Assembly: GCA_910585415.1 (NCBI GenBank)
Contig: CAJUDT010000051.1
Coordinates: 1-18,137, forward strand
Origin: an uncultured Flavonifractor sp.
GTDB lineage: Bacteria; Bacillota; Clostridia; Oscillospirales; Oscillospiraceae
DNA length: 18,137 nt
Direction: 5' to 3'
The position numbers and the translations under genes were made by a program. The first letter of the stretch is position 1, and each line of letters begins with the position of its first letter. Of the stretch, positions 1 through 6,711 are shown one piece after another. The notes under the pieces were generated by a model. It was not told the DNA's origin and ran no database searches. It saw nothing but the letters and a program-made list of their open reading frames with translations.

Positions 1-16
1 TTCGCTGGAAAGTAGG

Positions 17-64
17 CCGCCGGAGGCGGGACCAGGTAACGAAACGTAGGGAGTACCGAGGAAG
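17..64. repeat. Short GC-rich repeat motifs downstream of purM
   Basis: Two adjacent motifs lie here. Bases 17-35 contain CCGCCGGAGGCGGGACCAG, whose reverse complement matches 18079-18097 at 18 of 19 positions; its CCGCC-TCC-GGCGG core could form a tight hairpin. Bases 40-64 match the reverse complement of 4094-4119 with one mismatch and one inserted base. Both are non-coding in the annotated genes. Sharing 19-25 bases three times within 18 kb suggests a family of short dispersed intergenic repeats (REP-like), but only a genome-wide count would prove it. On the minus strand a reading frame from GTG near 77 is open to the window edge. It could be the start of another gene, but it has no clear Shine-Dalgarno and runs through the repeat, so I do not call it. 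Confidence 0.5.
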
Positions 65-84
65 ACGCAAAACCCACGTCAAAT

Positions 85-1128
85 TCAGACAAGAACCACC
101 CCATCGTCCCCTTTGACCACCGAACCAATCACATAAGCCTGCTCCCCCGCACGGGTAAGCACATCCAGGGCAGCGCCAACCTCCCCGTTGGGGATAGCGA
201 TAACCAGCCCAATGCCCATGTTAAAGGTATTGTACATATCCCGCTCAGGAATCTCCCCCGCCCGTTGGATGACCTCAAAAATGGGGGGCACCGGGAACGC
301 GGACTTCTGAATCCGGGCGGTAAGCCCATCCTTCATCATGCGGGGTACATTTTCATAGAGCCCCCCGCCGGTGATATGGCTGACCGCCTTAACGGTAACC
401 CCCTGCTGGCGCAGGCACCGCAGAGCCCGCACATAAATTCGTGTAGGCCGCAGCAGCTCCTCGCCCAGGGTGTGCCCCAGCTGAGACACATGGATATCCA
501 GCGCCGCGCGGGAGGTGATATTGAGCACCTTACGCACCAGAGAGAACCCATTGGAATGCACCCCGTTAGAGCCCAGACCAATCAGCAAATCCCCCTCCTG
601 AAGGGCAGACCCGTCAATCATTTTGGCCTGGTCCACCAGTCCCACAGAGAAACCGGCTAAATCATATTCCTCTTCGGGATAAAAACCAGGCATCTCGGCC
701 GTCTCCCCGCCGATGAGGGCGCAGCCCGCCTGACGGCACCCCTCGGTAACACCGTCCACAATGGCCTCAATGCGCTCCGGCTTATTTTTCCCTACGGCCA
801 GATAGTCCAGGAAAAACAGCGGCATAGCCCCCGAGCAGATGATATCATTGACACACATAGCCACACAGTCAATACCAACCGTGTCATGCTTGTCCATCAA
901 AAAGGCCAGCTTGAGCTTGGTGCCCACCCCGTCGGTGCCGGAAACCAGCAAAGGCCGCTCCATACCGGCGACATCCGGGGCAAACAGCCCGCCAAAGCCC
1001 CCCAGTGTGCCCATAACACCGGGAATGTAGGTGGATTCCACCAGCGGCTTGATGCGGTTGACCGCCTCATACCCGGCGGTGACGTCTACGCCAGCGGCGG
1101 CGTAGGACGCGGAATGAGAATCATTCAT
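85..1128 (-). CDS. purM: Phosphoribosylformylglycinamidine cyclo-ligase (AIR synthetase)
   Basis: Converts FGAM and ATP to aminoimidazole ribonucleotide, the fifth step of de novo purine synthesis, in the cytosol. The 347-residue product has the usual PurM length. Visible signatures are GTDGVGTKLKLA (about residues 64-75), the MCVNDI segment (about 91-96), GGETAEMPGFY (140-150) and SNGFSLVRKV, all typical of the PurM/ThiL/SelD ATP-binding fold. The start is placed at the ATG at 1128 because TTGGAGG lies 8 nt upstream; an in-frame TTG five codons earlier overlaps that Shine-Dalgarno and is less likely. It is the last gene of purE-purC-purF-purM and follows purF by 45 nt. No terminator is visible in the 84 bases left, so the operon may continue (purN/purH would be usual). 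Confidence 0.97.
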   Translation of the reverse strand: MNDSHSASYAAAGVDVTAGYEAVNRIKPLVESTYIPGVMGTLGGFGGLFAPDVAGMERPLLVSGTDGVGTKLKLAFLMDKHDTVGIDCVAMCVNDIICSGAMPLFFLDYLAVGKNKPERIEAIVDGVTEGCRQAGCALIGGETAEMPGFYPEEEYDLAGFSVGLVDQAKMIDGSALQEGDLLIGLGSNGVHSNGFSLVRKVLNITSRAALDIHVSQLGHTLGEELLRPTRIYVRALRCLRQQGVTVKAVSHITGGGLYENVPRMMKDGLTARIQKSAFPVPPIFEVIQRAGEIPERDMYNTFNMGIGLVIAIPNGEVGAALDVLTRAGEQAYVIGSVVKGDDGVVLV

Positions 1129-1173
1129 GGGAAAGACCTCCAAATTGTCGAGATTGAAAAAGGGGCTTGACGC

Positions 1174-2595
1174 TCATTCCTGCCCCGTCCAGCAGTAGGT
1201 ACAAATCTTGCTCCGGTCAATGCCGATGGCCTCCAAAAGGCCCTCCAGCGACTGATAGCCCAGCGAGTCAAAGCCCAGCTTCTCACAGATGGACTTCAGC
1301 AGGCACTGTCCCCGCTGGGTGGAGGCGTCGGCGTATTCCTCCAGGTGGGCCTGCCCCTCGTCGCCCTCCAGCTCCTGGACTGTTTTGCGGGCGATGAGCT
1401 CCATGTCGGAATTGCTCCGGGAGAAATTCAAAAACTTACACCCGTACATGATGGGCGGACAGGCCGAACGCATGTGGACCTCCTCCGCGCCGCACTCGTA
1501 GAGAAATTCCACCGTCTCCCGCAGCTGGGTGCCCCGCACGATGGAGTCGTCCACAAACAGGAGCTTTTTGCCCTCAATCAGGTCGGGCACGGGAATCTGC
1601 TTCATCTTGGCCACCTGATTGCGTACGTCCTGATTGTCGGGCATGAAGGACCGGGGCCAGGTGGGGGTATATTTGATAAAGGGCCGGGCAAAGGGCTTCC
1701 CGCTGCGGTTGGCAAAGCCGATGGCGTGGGGTACCCCCGAGTCGGGCACACCGGCCACATAGTCCACCTTGGGCAGCTGGCCCCGCTTGACCTCGTCGCG
1801 GGCGATGATTTCCCCGTTGCGGTTGCGCATGACCTCCACATTGACCCCCTCATAGGTGGAATTGGGGTAGCCATAATAGGTCCAGAGAAAGGCGCAGATT
1901 TTCATTTCCTCGCCGGGGGGGGAGAGCATCTCCCAGCCGCCGGGGGTAATCTGGACAATCTCACGGGGGCCCAGCTCGTGGGCGTCGTGATAGCCCAGCT
2001 TCCGATAGGCGAAGGACTCGAAGGACACACAGCACCCCTGGTTGTCCTGCCCGATGAGCACCGGCAGACGGCCCAGCCGGTCCCGTGCGGCGATAATCCC
2101 CTCTGAGGTCAGCAGAAGGATGGTGATGGAGCCGGTAATCTGCTCCTGGGCATACCGGATGCCGGAAACCAAATCGTCCTTTTGGTTGATGAGGGCCGCC
2201 ACCAGCTCGGTGGAGTTGACCTTGCCGGAGCCCATAGCCATAAACTGGTGCCCGTGGTCGGAGAAATAGCGCTCCACCAAATCCTCGGCATTGTTGATAA
2301 TCCCCACCGTAGAGATGGCGTACAAACCCAGGTGGGAGCGCACCAAAAGCGGCTGAGGGTCGGTGTCGCTGATGCAGCCAATGCCGGAACCCCCGCGGAA
2401 TTTGCCCAAATCCTTTTCAAACTTGGTGCGGAAGGGGGTGTTCTCGATGTTGTGAATCTGCCGCTGAAAGCCCTCCGCAGGGTCGTAGACGGCCATGCCG
2501 CCCCGGCGGGTGCCGAGATGGGAGTGGTAGTCGGTGCCAAAGAACACATCTAACACGCAGTCACGCTTGGAAACTGCGCCAAAAAATCCACCCAT
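1174..2595 (-). CDS. purF: PurF-like amidophosphoribosyltransferase lacking the N-terminal nucleophile Cys
   Basis: By position and C-terminal domain this makes phosphoribosylamine from PRPP, the first committed step of purine synthesis. The 473-residue protein has an Ntn-hydrolase-type N-terminal half and a type I PRTase half with the PRPP loop FVDDSIVRGTQL (347-358). Four cysteines (C234 in KICAF, C386 in YGCKF, C465 and C468 in KICTYCWTG) sit where Bacillus PurF ligates its 4Fe-4S cluster. Canonical PurF begins, after a propeptide, with CGVFG; here the start reads MGGFFGAVS, so the catalytic Cys is Gly. The usual RYST and HNGN glutamine-site motifs are also not recognisable. A similar MGGFF-type family occurs, as I recall it, in Clostridia and Bacteroidetes. 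It follows purC by 11 nt with a weak G-rich ribosome site. The PRTase call is firm; glutamine use is doubtful. Confidence 0.92.
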   Translation of the reverse strand: MGGFFGAVSKRDCVLDVFFGTDYHSHLGTRRGGMAVYDPAEGFQRQIHNIENTPFRTKFEKDLGKFRGGSGIGCISDTDPQPLLVRSHLGLYAISTVGIINNAEDLVERYFSDHGHQFMAMGSGKVNSTELVAALINQKDDLVSGIRYAQEQITGSITILLLTSEGIIAARDRLGRLPVLIGQDNQGCCVSFESFAYRKLGYHDAHELGPREIVQITPGGWEMLSPPGEEMKICAFLWTYYGYPNSTYEGVNVEVMRNRNGEIIARDEVKRGQLPKVDYVAGVPDSGVPHAIGFANRSGKPFARPFIKYTPTWPRSFMPDNQDVRNQVAKMKQIPVPDLIEGKKLLFVDDSIVRGTQLRETVEFLYECGAEEVHMRSACPPIMYGCKFLNFSRSNSDMELIARKTVQELEGDEGQAHLEEYADASTQRGQCLLKSICEKLGFDSLGYQSLEGLLEAIGIDRSKICTYCWTGQE

Positions 2596-2606
2596 GCAGC
2601 GCCCCC

Positions 2607-3323
2607 TCAGTCGCCCATGAGGCGGCGCATGACCTCCTCATAGGCCTCCTCCGCGCCGCCCAGATCCCGGCGGAAACGGTCCTTGTCCAGCTTCTCATGG
2701 GTCTTCTCGTCCCAGAGGCGGCAGGTGTCCGGGGAGATTTCATCGGCCAGGACGATGGCGCCGTCGCTGGTCTTGCCGAACTCCAGCTTGAAGTCCACCA
2801 GGTCAATGCCGATTTCCTTCATATAGCCCTTGAGCAGGTCGTTGACCGTAAAGGCGTACTTCTTGATGAGGTCGATTTCCGCCTGGGTGGCCAGCTTCAG
2901 AGCCAGGGCGTGGGAATCGTTGATGAGGGGGTCGCCCAAATCGTCGTTTTTGTAGGAAAACTCGATGGTGGGCGCGTCAAAGGGAATGCCTTCCTCCACA
3001 CCGTACCGCTTGGCGAAGGAACCGGCGGAGATGTTGCGGATAATGACCTCCAGGGGGACGATGGAGACCTTTTTCACCGCGGTTTCGCGGTCACTGAGCT
3101 CCTGGACATAGTGGGTGGGCACACCGGTTTGCTCCAGGCGGCGCATGAGGTTGTTGGTCATGCGGTTGTTGATGGCCCCCTTGCCGGTGATGGTGCCCTT
3201 TTTCAGGCCGTTGAAGGCGGTGGCGTCGTCCTTATAGGAGACGATGACCACGTCGGGGTCGTTGGTGGCAAAGACCTTCTTGGCCTTGCCCTCGTACAGC
3301 TGCTCCAGTTTCTCAAAGCTCAT
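2607..3323 (-). CDS. purC: Phosphoribosylaminoimidazole-succinocarboxamide synthase (SAICAR synthetase)
   Basis: Ligates aspartate to CAIR with ATP to give SAICAR. The 238-residue length is normal for a bacterial monofunctional PurC. Motifs include LYEGKAKKVF (about residues 9-18), PLEVIIRNISAGSFAKRYG, LVDFKLEFG and LADEISPDTCRLWD, which carry the ATP, metal and CAIR contacts of the family. The start is the ATG at 3323: GGAGG lies 9 nt upstream inside the end of purE, and the sequence from there matches the conserved family N-terminus; an upstream in-frame extension of 29 residues looks like read-through of purE in another frame. Only one base separates the purE stop from this start, so the two are probably translationally coupled. 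Confidence 0.97.
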   Translation of the reverse strand: MSFEKLEQLYEGKAKKVFATNDPDVVIVSYKDDATAFNGLKKGTITGKGAINNRMTNNLMRRLEQTGVPTHYVQELSDRETAVKKVSIVPLEVIIRNISAGSFAKRYGVEEGIPFDAPTIEFSYKNDDLGDPLINDSHALALKLATQAEIDLIKKYAFTVNDLLKGYMKEIGIDLVDFKLEFGKTSDGAIVLADEISPDTCRLWDEKTHEKLDKDRFRRDLGGAEEAYEEVMRRLMGD

Positions 3324-3324
3324 A

Positions 3325-3819
3325 TCAAAATTCCTCCGTTTGCATTTTTTGGTCCTTTTCCATGACTTCCTCAGCCATCTTGTCCTTAAATTCCGCCAGC
3401 TTCCCGGCAAGCTCCTCGTCGGAGAGGGCCAGCATCTGGGCGGCGAGAATGGCGGCGTTTTTGGCCCCGTCCACCGCCACGCAGGCCACGGGAATGCCCT
3501 TGGGCATCTGCACCATGGACAGCAGGGAGTCCAGCCCGCCCATCATAGAGGTTTTGATGGGCACGCCAATGACCGGCAGGGTGGTGTAAGCGGCCAAAAC
3601 CCCGGCCAGATGCGCGGCCTTTCCGGCGGCGGCAATGATGACGCCAAAGCCGTTCTCCCGGGCGCCGGAGGCGAACTGCTCTGCGGCGGCGGGGGTGCGG
3701 TGGGCGGAGATGATGTGGACCTCAAAGGGAATGCCGAATTTTTTCAGGCGCTTCACGCAGGGACGCATGGTGTCCAAATCACTGTCGGACCCCATAATAA
3801 CGGCAACTTTTTTGCTCAT
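3325..3819 (-). CDS. purE: 5-(carboxyamino)imidazole ribonucleotide mutase (PurE)
   Basis: Carboxylation step of purine synthesis, converting N5-CAIR (or AIR plus CO2) to CAIR. The 164-residue protein shows MGSDSD (9-14), SAHRTP (39-44) with the catalytic His, an AGKAAHLAGV loop (usually AGGAAHLPG in the enterobacterial enzyme), and GVPIKTSMMGGLDSLLSMVQMPKGIPVA. The loop variant resembles what I recall of clostridial PurE. No purK is in the window, so whether the substrate is N5-CAIR or AIR cannot be decided here. The ATG at 3819 has AGGAGGG about 5 nt upstream. It is the first full gene of the operon and sits behind a leader with a terminator hairpin. Confidence 0.96.
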   Translation of the reverse strand: MSKKVAVIMGSDSDLDTMRPCVKRLKKFGIPFEVHIISAHRTPAAAEQFASGARENGFGVIIAAAGKAAHLAGVLAAYTTLPVIGVPIKTSMMGGLDSLLSMVQMPKGIPVACVAVDGAKNAAILAAQMLALSDEELAGKLAEFKDKMAEEVMEKDQKMQTEEF

Positions 3820-3862
3820 GATACCCTCCTAAACGAATAAAATACGGGCCATACGGAACAGG

Positions 3863-3901
3863 AAAAAACAAAACAGGGTACCCCGCTGCGAGGATACCCT
3901 G
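3863..3901 (-). terminator. Intrinsic terminator in the purE leader (putative attenuator)
   Basis: On the minus strand CAGGGTA(TCC) at 3892-3901 pairs with (GGG)TACCCTG at 3874-3883, giving a stem of about 10 bp with a short loop, followed by a T tract TTTTGTTTTTT. It lies between the pur promoter and purE, with no other promoter seen after it, so it must be read through for the operon to be expressed. The loop bases 3885-3890 are exactly complementary to 3938-3943 in the preceding leader ORF, a possible competing pairing. The terminator is clear; its use as a regulated attenuator is inferred. Confidence 0.85.
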
Positions 3902-3908
3902 ACCCGGT

Positions 3909-3983
3909 TTACCGGTGAAAAAAGGGCAGGAAAATACCGCAGCCGCGCACGGCCGCAGACTCCATGCCGACCTTAGGCGCCAT
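3909..3983 (-). CDS. 24-codon leader ORF upstream of purE
   Basis: A short ORF begins MAPKVGMESAAV and ends FLPFFHR, 24 residues. It has an excellent ribosome site: GGAGGT at 3990-3995, 6 nt before ATG. It lies about 29 nt downstream of the pur promoter -10. Its TAA stop is 7 nt before the 5' arm of the terminator, so a ribosome paused at the stop would cover that arm. The peptide shows no run of one amino acid like the classical his or trp leaders, and I recognise no homologue. The ribosome site and position support real translation; a regulatory role for the operon is inference. It could alternatively be a small stand-alone protein. Confidence 0.6.
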   Translation of the reverse strand: MAPKVGMESAAVRGCGIFLPFFHR

Positions 3984-4011
3984 TCCTGCACCTCCATTTC
4001 TTTCTGAATAC

Positions 4012-4040
4012 AATATAGCGGATTTTTCGGGGCTTTGCAA
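4012..4040 (-). promoter_or_regulatory. Promoter of the pur operon
   Basis: Minus-strand -35 TTGCAA (4035-4040), 17-bp spacer, -10 TATATT (4012-4017). Transcription would start near 4005, giving a leader of about 185 nt before purE. The spacer carries CCGAAAAAT, partly matching the Bacillus PurR box core CCGAACWWT, and a second CCGAACTT lies on the same strand at about 4071-4078. Both are in the same orientation, unlike the Bacillus arrangement, so PurR control is only a possibility. Confidence 0.75.
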
Positions 4041-4047
4041 GGGCAAT

Positions 4048-4072
4048 TTGTGAAATTCGTATGCTTTCACAA
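4048..4072. promoter_or_regulatory. Perfect 8-bp inverted repeat upstream of the pur promoter
   Basis: TTGTGAAA (4048-4055) and TTTCACAA (4065-4072) form a perfect inverted repeat with a 9-nt centre. It lies 7 nt upstream of the pur -35 and in the divergent spacer toward the glycosyltransferase gene. This is a typical place for a dimeric regulator site. The arms contain TGTGA/TCACA as in CRP/FNR sites, but the spacing is wider than the CRP consensus. The cognate protein is unknown. Confidence 0.5.
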
Positions 4073-4093
4073 GTTCGGCGGGGCTGGCAGCGG

Positions 4094-4119
4094 CTTCCTC
4101 GTTACTCCCTACGATTTCG
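4094..4119 (+). repeat. Second copy of a short intergenic repeat
   Basis: The plus-strand sequence CTTCCTCGTTACTCCCTACG followed by ATTTCG matches the minus strand at 40-64 (one mismatch, one extra base). The two copies are in inverted orientation and bracket the purine operon. Function unknown. Confidence 0.5.
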
Positions 4120-4214
4120 GCGGCGGGCCCCCGGATTGGGCGGCGGGCGCGTGGCCGGAGGGGGGCGGAACCTGCCGTCCGGCGGGAACATACGATGGTC
4201 CGGGCGGGTTCTGT

Positions 4215-4239
4215 CCATAGGGCGGAAGCGCCCCAATGG
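4215..4239 (+). promoter_or_regulatory. Hairpin just upstream of the glycosyltransferase ribosome site
   Basis: CCATAGGGCG at 4215-4224 pairs with CGCCCCAATGG at 4229-4239 (CCAT/ATGG outer and GGGCG/CGCCC inner, one mismatched position). The hairpin ends one base before the AAGGAGG (4241-4247) of the downstream gene. It could influence ribosome access or be a remnant of a terminator; there is no T tract after it. Confidence 0.4.
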
Positions 4240-4253
4240 AAAGGAGGGCCGCT

Positions 4254-5336
4254 ATGATTAGCGTCAGCCTGTGTATGATTGTCAAAAATGAAGAGGACGT
4301 TCTGGCGCGGTGCCTGGACAGCGCCGCCGGTCTGGTGGATGAGATTATCGTGGTGGATACCGGCTCCACCGACCGGACCCGGGAAATTGCCGCCCGCTAT
4401 ACCAGCCATATCATCTGCTTCCCCTGGCGGGACGATTTTTCCGCCGCCCGGAATGAGGCGTTTTCACACGCGGCCATGGACTACTGCATGTGGCTGGATG
4501 CCGACGACGTGTTGTTGGAGCCGGACCGGGCGGCCTTTCTGACCTTGAAGGAGACCTTGGACCCCGCCGTATCCGTGGTGATGGCCCCCTACCACACCGG
4601 TTTTGACGAGAGCGGGCGGGTGACCTTCTCCTACTACCGGGAGCGGCTGATTAAAAACAAGGCCGGAATGCGCTGGTCCGGGGCCGTTCACGAGGCCATT
4701 ACTCCGGTGGGCGCCGTGGTCTATGCCGAGTTCGCCGTCACCCACCGCAAGGCCCACCCCTCCGACCCGGACCGGAATTTGCGGATTTATCAGGCGCAGA
4801 TAGAGGCGGGGGTGGAGCTGGAGCCCCGGCACCAGTTCTACTATGGCCGGGAGCTGTACTACCACAGCCGCTGGGAGGAAGCCCTGTCGGTGTTTCAGCG
4901 CTTTCTGGACGAGGGCCGGGGGTGGGTGGAAAACAACATTGACGCCTGCTGTCACTGTGCCTACTGCCTTGAAAAGCTGGGGCGGACGGAGCAGGCGCTG
5001 AGGGCGCTGCTGCGCTCCTTTGCCTACGACCGGCCCAGGGCGGAGGTGTGCTGTGAGCTGGGCCGCTGGTTTTTTCAGCAGGAGAGATACGAGCAGGCCG
5101 CGTACTGGTACACCCTGGCGCTGACCTGCACGCGGGACGACCGGCGGGGGGGCTTTGTCTCCCCGGAGTGTTACGGCTATCTGCCCTGTATACAGCTTTG
5201 CGTGTGCTACAGCCGCCTGGGCGACCTGGAGAAGGCGGAGCGGTTCAACGAGCTGGCCGGGGCCTGCAAGCCGGACGCGCCGGAGGTCCGGCATAATCGT
5301 ACCTATTTCCAGTCGCGCAAGGCGTCCCCGGCATAG
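4254..5336 (+). CDS. GT2-family glycosyltransferase with C-terminal TPR-like repeats
   Basis: A 360-residue cytosolic protein. The N-terminal half is a GT-A fold family 2 transferase: SLCMIVKNEEDVLARCL (about 5-21), VDEIIVVDTGSTDRT (28-42), a DDFSAARNEA segment, and the metal-binding DADD motif at 82-85 within WLDADDVLLEP. The second half holds helical repeats with W/Y/A spacing typical of TPRs (for example HSRWEEALSVFQRFL and QERYEQAAYWYTLAL). This SunS-like architecture transfers sugars to proteins, peptides or envelope precursors; the acceptor cannot be read from sequence. The start is at 4254, with AAGGAGG 6 nt upstream; an ATG six codons earlier overlaps that site. No acceptor peptide, transporter or other glycan gene is adjacent. 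It precedes coaBC by 109 nt, but coaBC has its own promoter. Confidence 0.88.
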   Translation: MISVSLCMIVKNEEDVLARCLDSAAGLVDEIIVVDTGSTDRTREIAARYTSHIICFPWRDDFSAARNEAFSHAAMDYCMWLDADDVLLEPDRAAFLTLKETLDPAVSVVMAPYHTGFDESGRVTFSYYRERLIKNKAGMRWSGAVHEAITPVGAVVYAEFAVTHRKAHPSDPDRNLRIYQAQIEAGVELEPRHQFYYGRELYYHSRWEEALSVFQRFLDEGRGWVENNIDACCHCAYCLEKLGRTEQALRALLRSFAYDRPRAEVCCELGRWFFQQERYEQAAYWYTLALTCTRDDRRGGFVSPECYGYLPCIQLCVCYSRLGDLEKAERFNELAGACKPDAPEVRHNRTYFQSRKASPA

Positions 5337-5368
5337 GGAGAAAAACCGCTCCCCAAGGCGGCTTCCTC

Positions 5369-5397
5369 TTTACAGCGGGGGGAAAAACCGCTATAAT
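5369..5397 (+). promoter_or_regulatory. Promoter of coaBC
   Basis: -35 TTTACA (5369-5374), 17-bp spacer, -10 TATAAT (5392-5397), 48 nt before the coaBC ATG. The 11-mer GAAAAACCGCT occurs at 5340-5350 and again at 5382-5392, overlapping the spacer, 42 bp apart (about four helical turns); this may be chance or a tandem regulator site. Confidence 0.75.
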
Positions 5398-5445
5398 TGG
5401 AGCCAAATCGGGCGGAGTTCTCCGCCTCTGGGGAGGTTTTATCTC

Positions 5446-6645
5446 ATGCTGAATGGAAAAACGGTCCTGCTGGGCGTCACCGGCGGGATTGCCGCCTATA
5501 AAGCCGCCGCGCTGGCCTCGGCGCTGGTGAAGCTCCACGCCTCGGTGGAGGTTATCATGACGGAGCACGCCACGAAATTTGTCGCTCCGCTGACCTTTGA
5601 GCAGCTCACCGGCAACCGGACCATGGTGGACACCTTTGACCGCAATTTCTCCCATCAGGTGGAGCACATTTCCCTGGCCACGCGGACGGACCTGGTCCTG
5701 GTGGCCCCCGCCACCGCCAACGTGTGCGCCAAGCTGGCCCACGGGCTGGCGGACGATATGCTCACCACCACCATTCTGGCCTGCCGCTGCCCCAAGCTGG
5801 CGGCCCCGGCCATGAATACAAACATGTTTGAAAACCCCGTCACCCAGGACAATTTGGACATTCTGCGCCGGTACGGCTGGGAGGTCATTGCGCCCGCCAG
5901 CGGCCGGCTGGCCTGCGGGGCCGTGGGGGCGGGGAAGATGCCCGAGCCGGAGACTCTGGTACAGCACATCCTCCGGGTGATTGGCCTGCCCCACGATTTG
6001 GCGGGAAAGCGGGTCCTGGTCACCGCCGGACCCACCCAGGAGCCCCTGGACCCGGTGCGCTTTCTCACGAACCACTCCAGCGGGAAAATGGGGTACGCGC
6101 TGGCCCGGATGGCCATGCTCCGGGGGGCGGAGGTGACCCTGGTCGCCGGCCCCATGGCCCAGGAGCCGCCGCCCTTTGTGGAGGTGGTGCCGGTGGTGAC
6201 GGCGCAGGACATGTTTGACGCGGTGTCCGCCCGGTGCGGACAGGCCGATTTCATCTTCAAAGCCGCCGCCGTGGCCGACTACACCCCCGCCAGCTACAGC
6301 GGGGACAAGGTGAAGAAGCGGGAGGGGGACCTGTCCATCCCCCTCAAGCGCACGGAGGACATTTTGAAGTATTTGGGCGCGCACCGCCGTCCGGGACAGG
6401 TAATCTGCGGCTTTTCCATGGAGACGCGGGATTTGGTGGAGAACAGCCGGGCCAAGCTGGAGAAGAAGGGGGCGGACATGATCTGCGCCAACAACCTCAA
6501 GGTATCCGGCGCGGGCTTCGGCACGGACACCAATGTGATTACCATCATCACCGCCAAGGGGGCGGAGGAGCTGCCCCTGCTGTCCAAGGAGGAAACCGCC
6601 GGGCGGATTCTGGACCAGGCGGCGGCGCTGGCGGACGGCCGCTAA
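5446..6645 (+). CDS. coaBC: Bifunctional phosphopantothenoylcysteine decarboxylase / phosphopantothenate-cysteine ligase
   Basis: Two successive steps of coenzyme A synthesis: CoaB joins cysteine to 4'-phosphopantothenate, and CoaC decarboxylates the product using FMN. The 399-residue length is standard. The CoaC flavodoxin-like domain comes first, with GVTGGIAAYKA, catalytic His74 in VEHISLA, PAMNTNM (121-127) and the Cys157 lid segment ASGRLACG. The CoaB domain starts near 187 with LVTAGPTQEPLDPVRF, NHSSGKMGYALA (209-220) and FKAAAVADYTP followed by the lysine-rich KVKKREG. The ATG at 5446 has GGGAGG 9 nt upstream; reading further upstream in frame would run into the previous gene. Nothing appears missing. 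No terminator follows, so the two small genes downstream may be partly cotranscribed. Confidence 0.97.
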   Translation: MLNGKTVLLGVTGGIAAYKAAALASALVKLHASVEVIMTEHATKFVAPLTFEQLTGNRTMVDTFDRNFSHQVEHISLATRTDLVLVAPATANVCAKLAHGLADDMLTTTILACRCPKLAAPAMNTNMFENPVTQDNLDILRRYGWEVIAPASGRLACGAVGAGKMPEPETLVQHILRVIGLPHDLAGKRVLVTAGPTQEPLDPVRFLTNHSSGKMGYALARMAMLRGAEVTLVAGPMAQEPPPFVEVVPVVTAQDMFDAVSARCGQADFIFKAAAVADYTPASYSGDKVKKREGDLSIPLKRTEDILKYLGAHRRPGQVICGFSMETRDLVENSRAKLEKKGADMICANNLKVSGAGFGTDTNVITIITAKGAEELPLLSKEETAGRILDQAAALADGR

Positions 6646-6711
6646 ACGTGGAATTTACAATTTTCTTGCCGTAAGAATGCCGTAAAATTAAACGCAAAAT
6701 GCACGCACATA

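Noticed and set aside
3820..4005. Purine riboswitch in the purE leader
   Set aside because: I could not find the conserved loop and junction elements of the purine aptamer; the leader instead holds an ORF and a terminator.
3909..4409. 166-codon minus-strand frame ending in the pur leader
   Set aside because: Only the last 24 codons have a ribosome site and lie downstream of the promoter; the rest overlaps the promoter and the glycosyltransferase gene antisense.
5345..5371. Possible terminator after the glycosyltransferase gene
   Set aside because: Only a 4-bp CCGC/GCGG stem with an 8-nt loop and a broken T run; too weak to call.
5245..6384. 379-codon minus-strand open frame
   Set aside because: Antisense to coaBC; His/Gly/Arg-rich shadow composition and no start signals.
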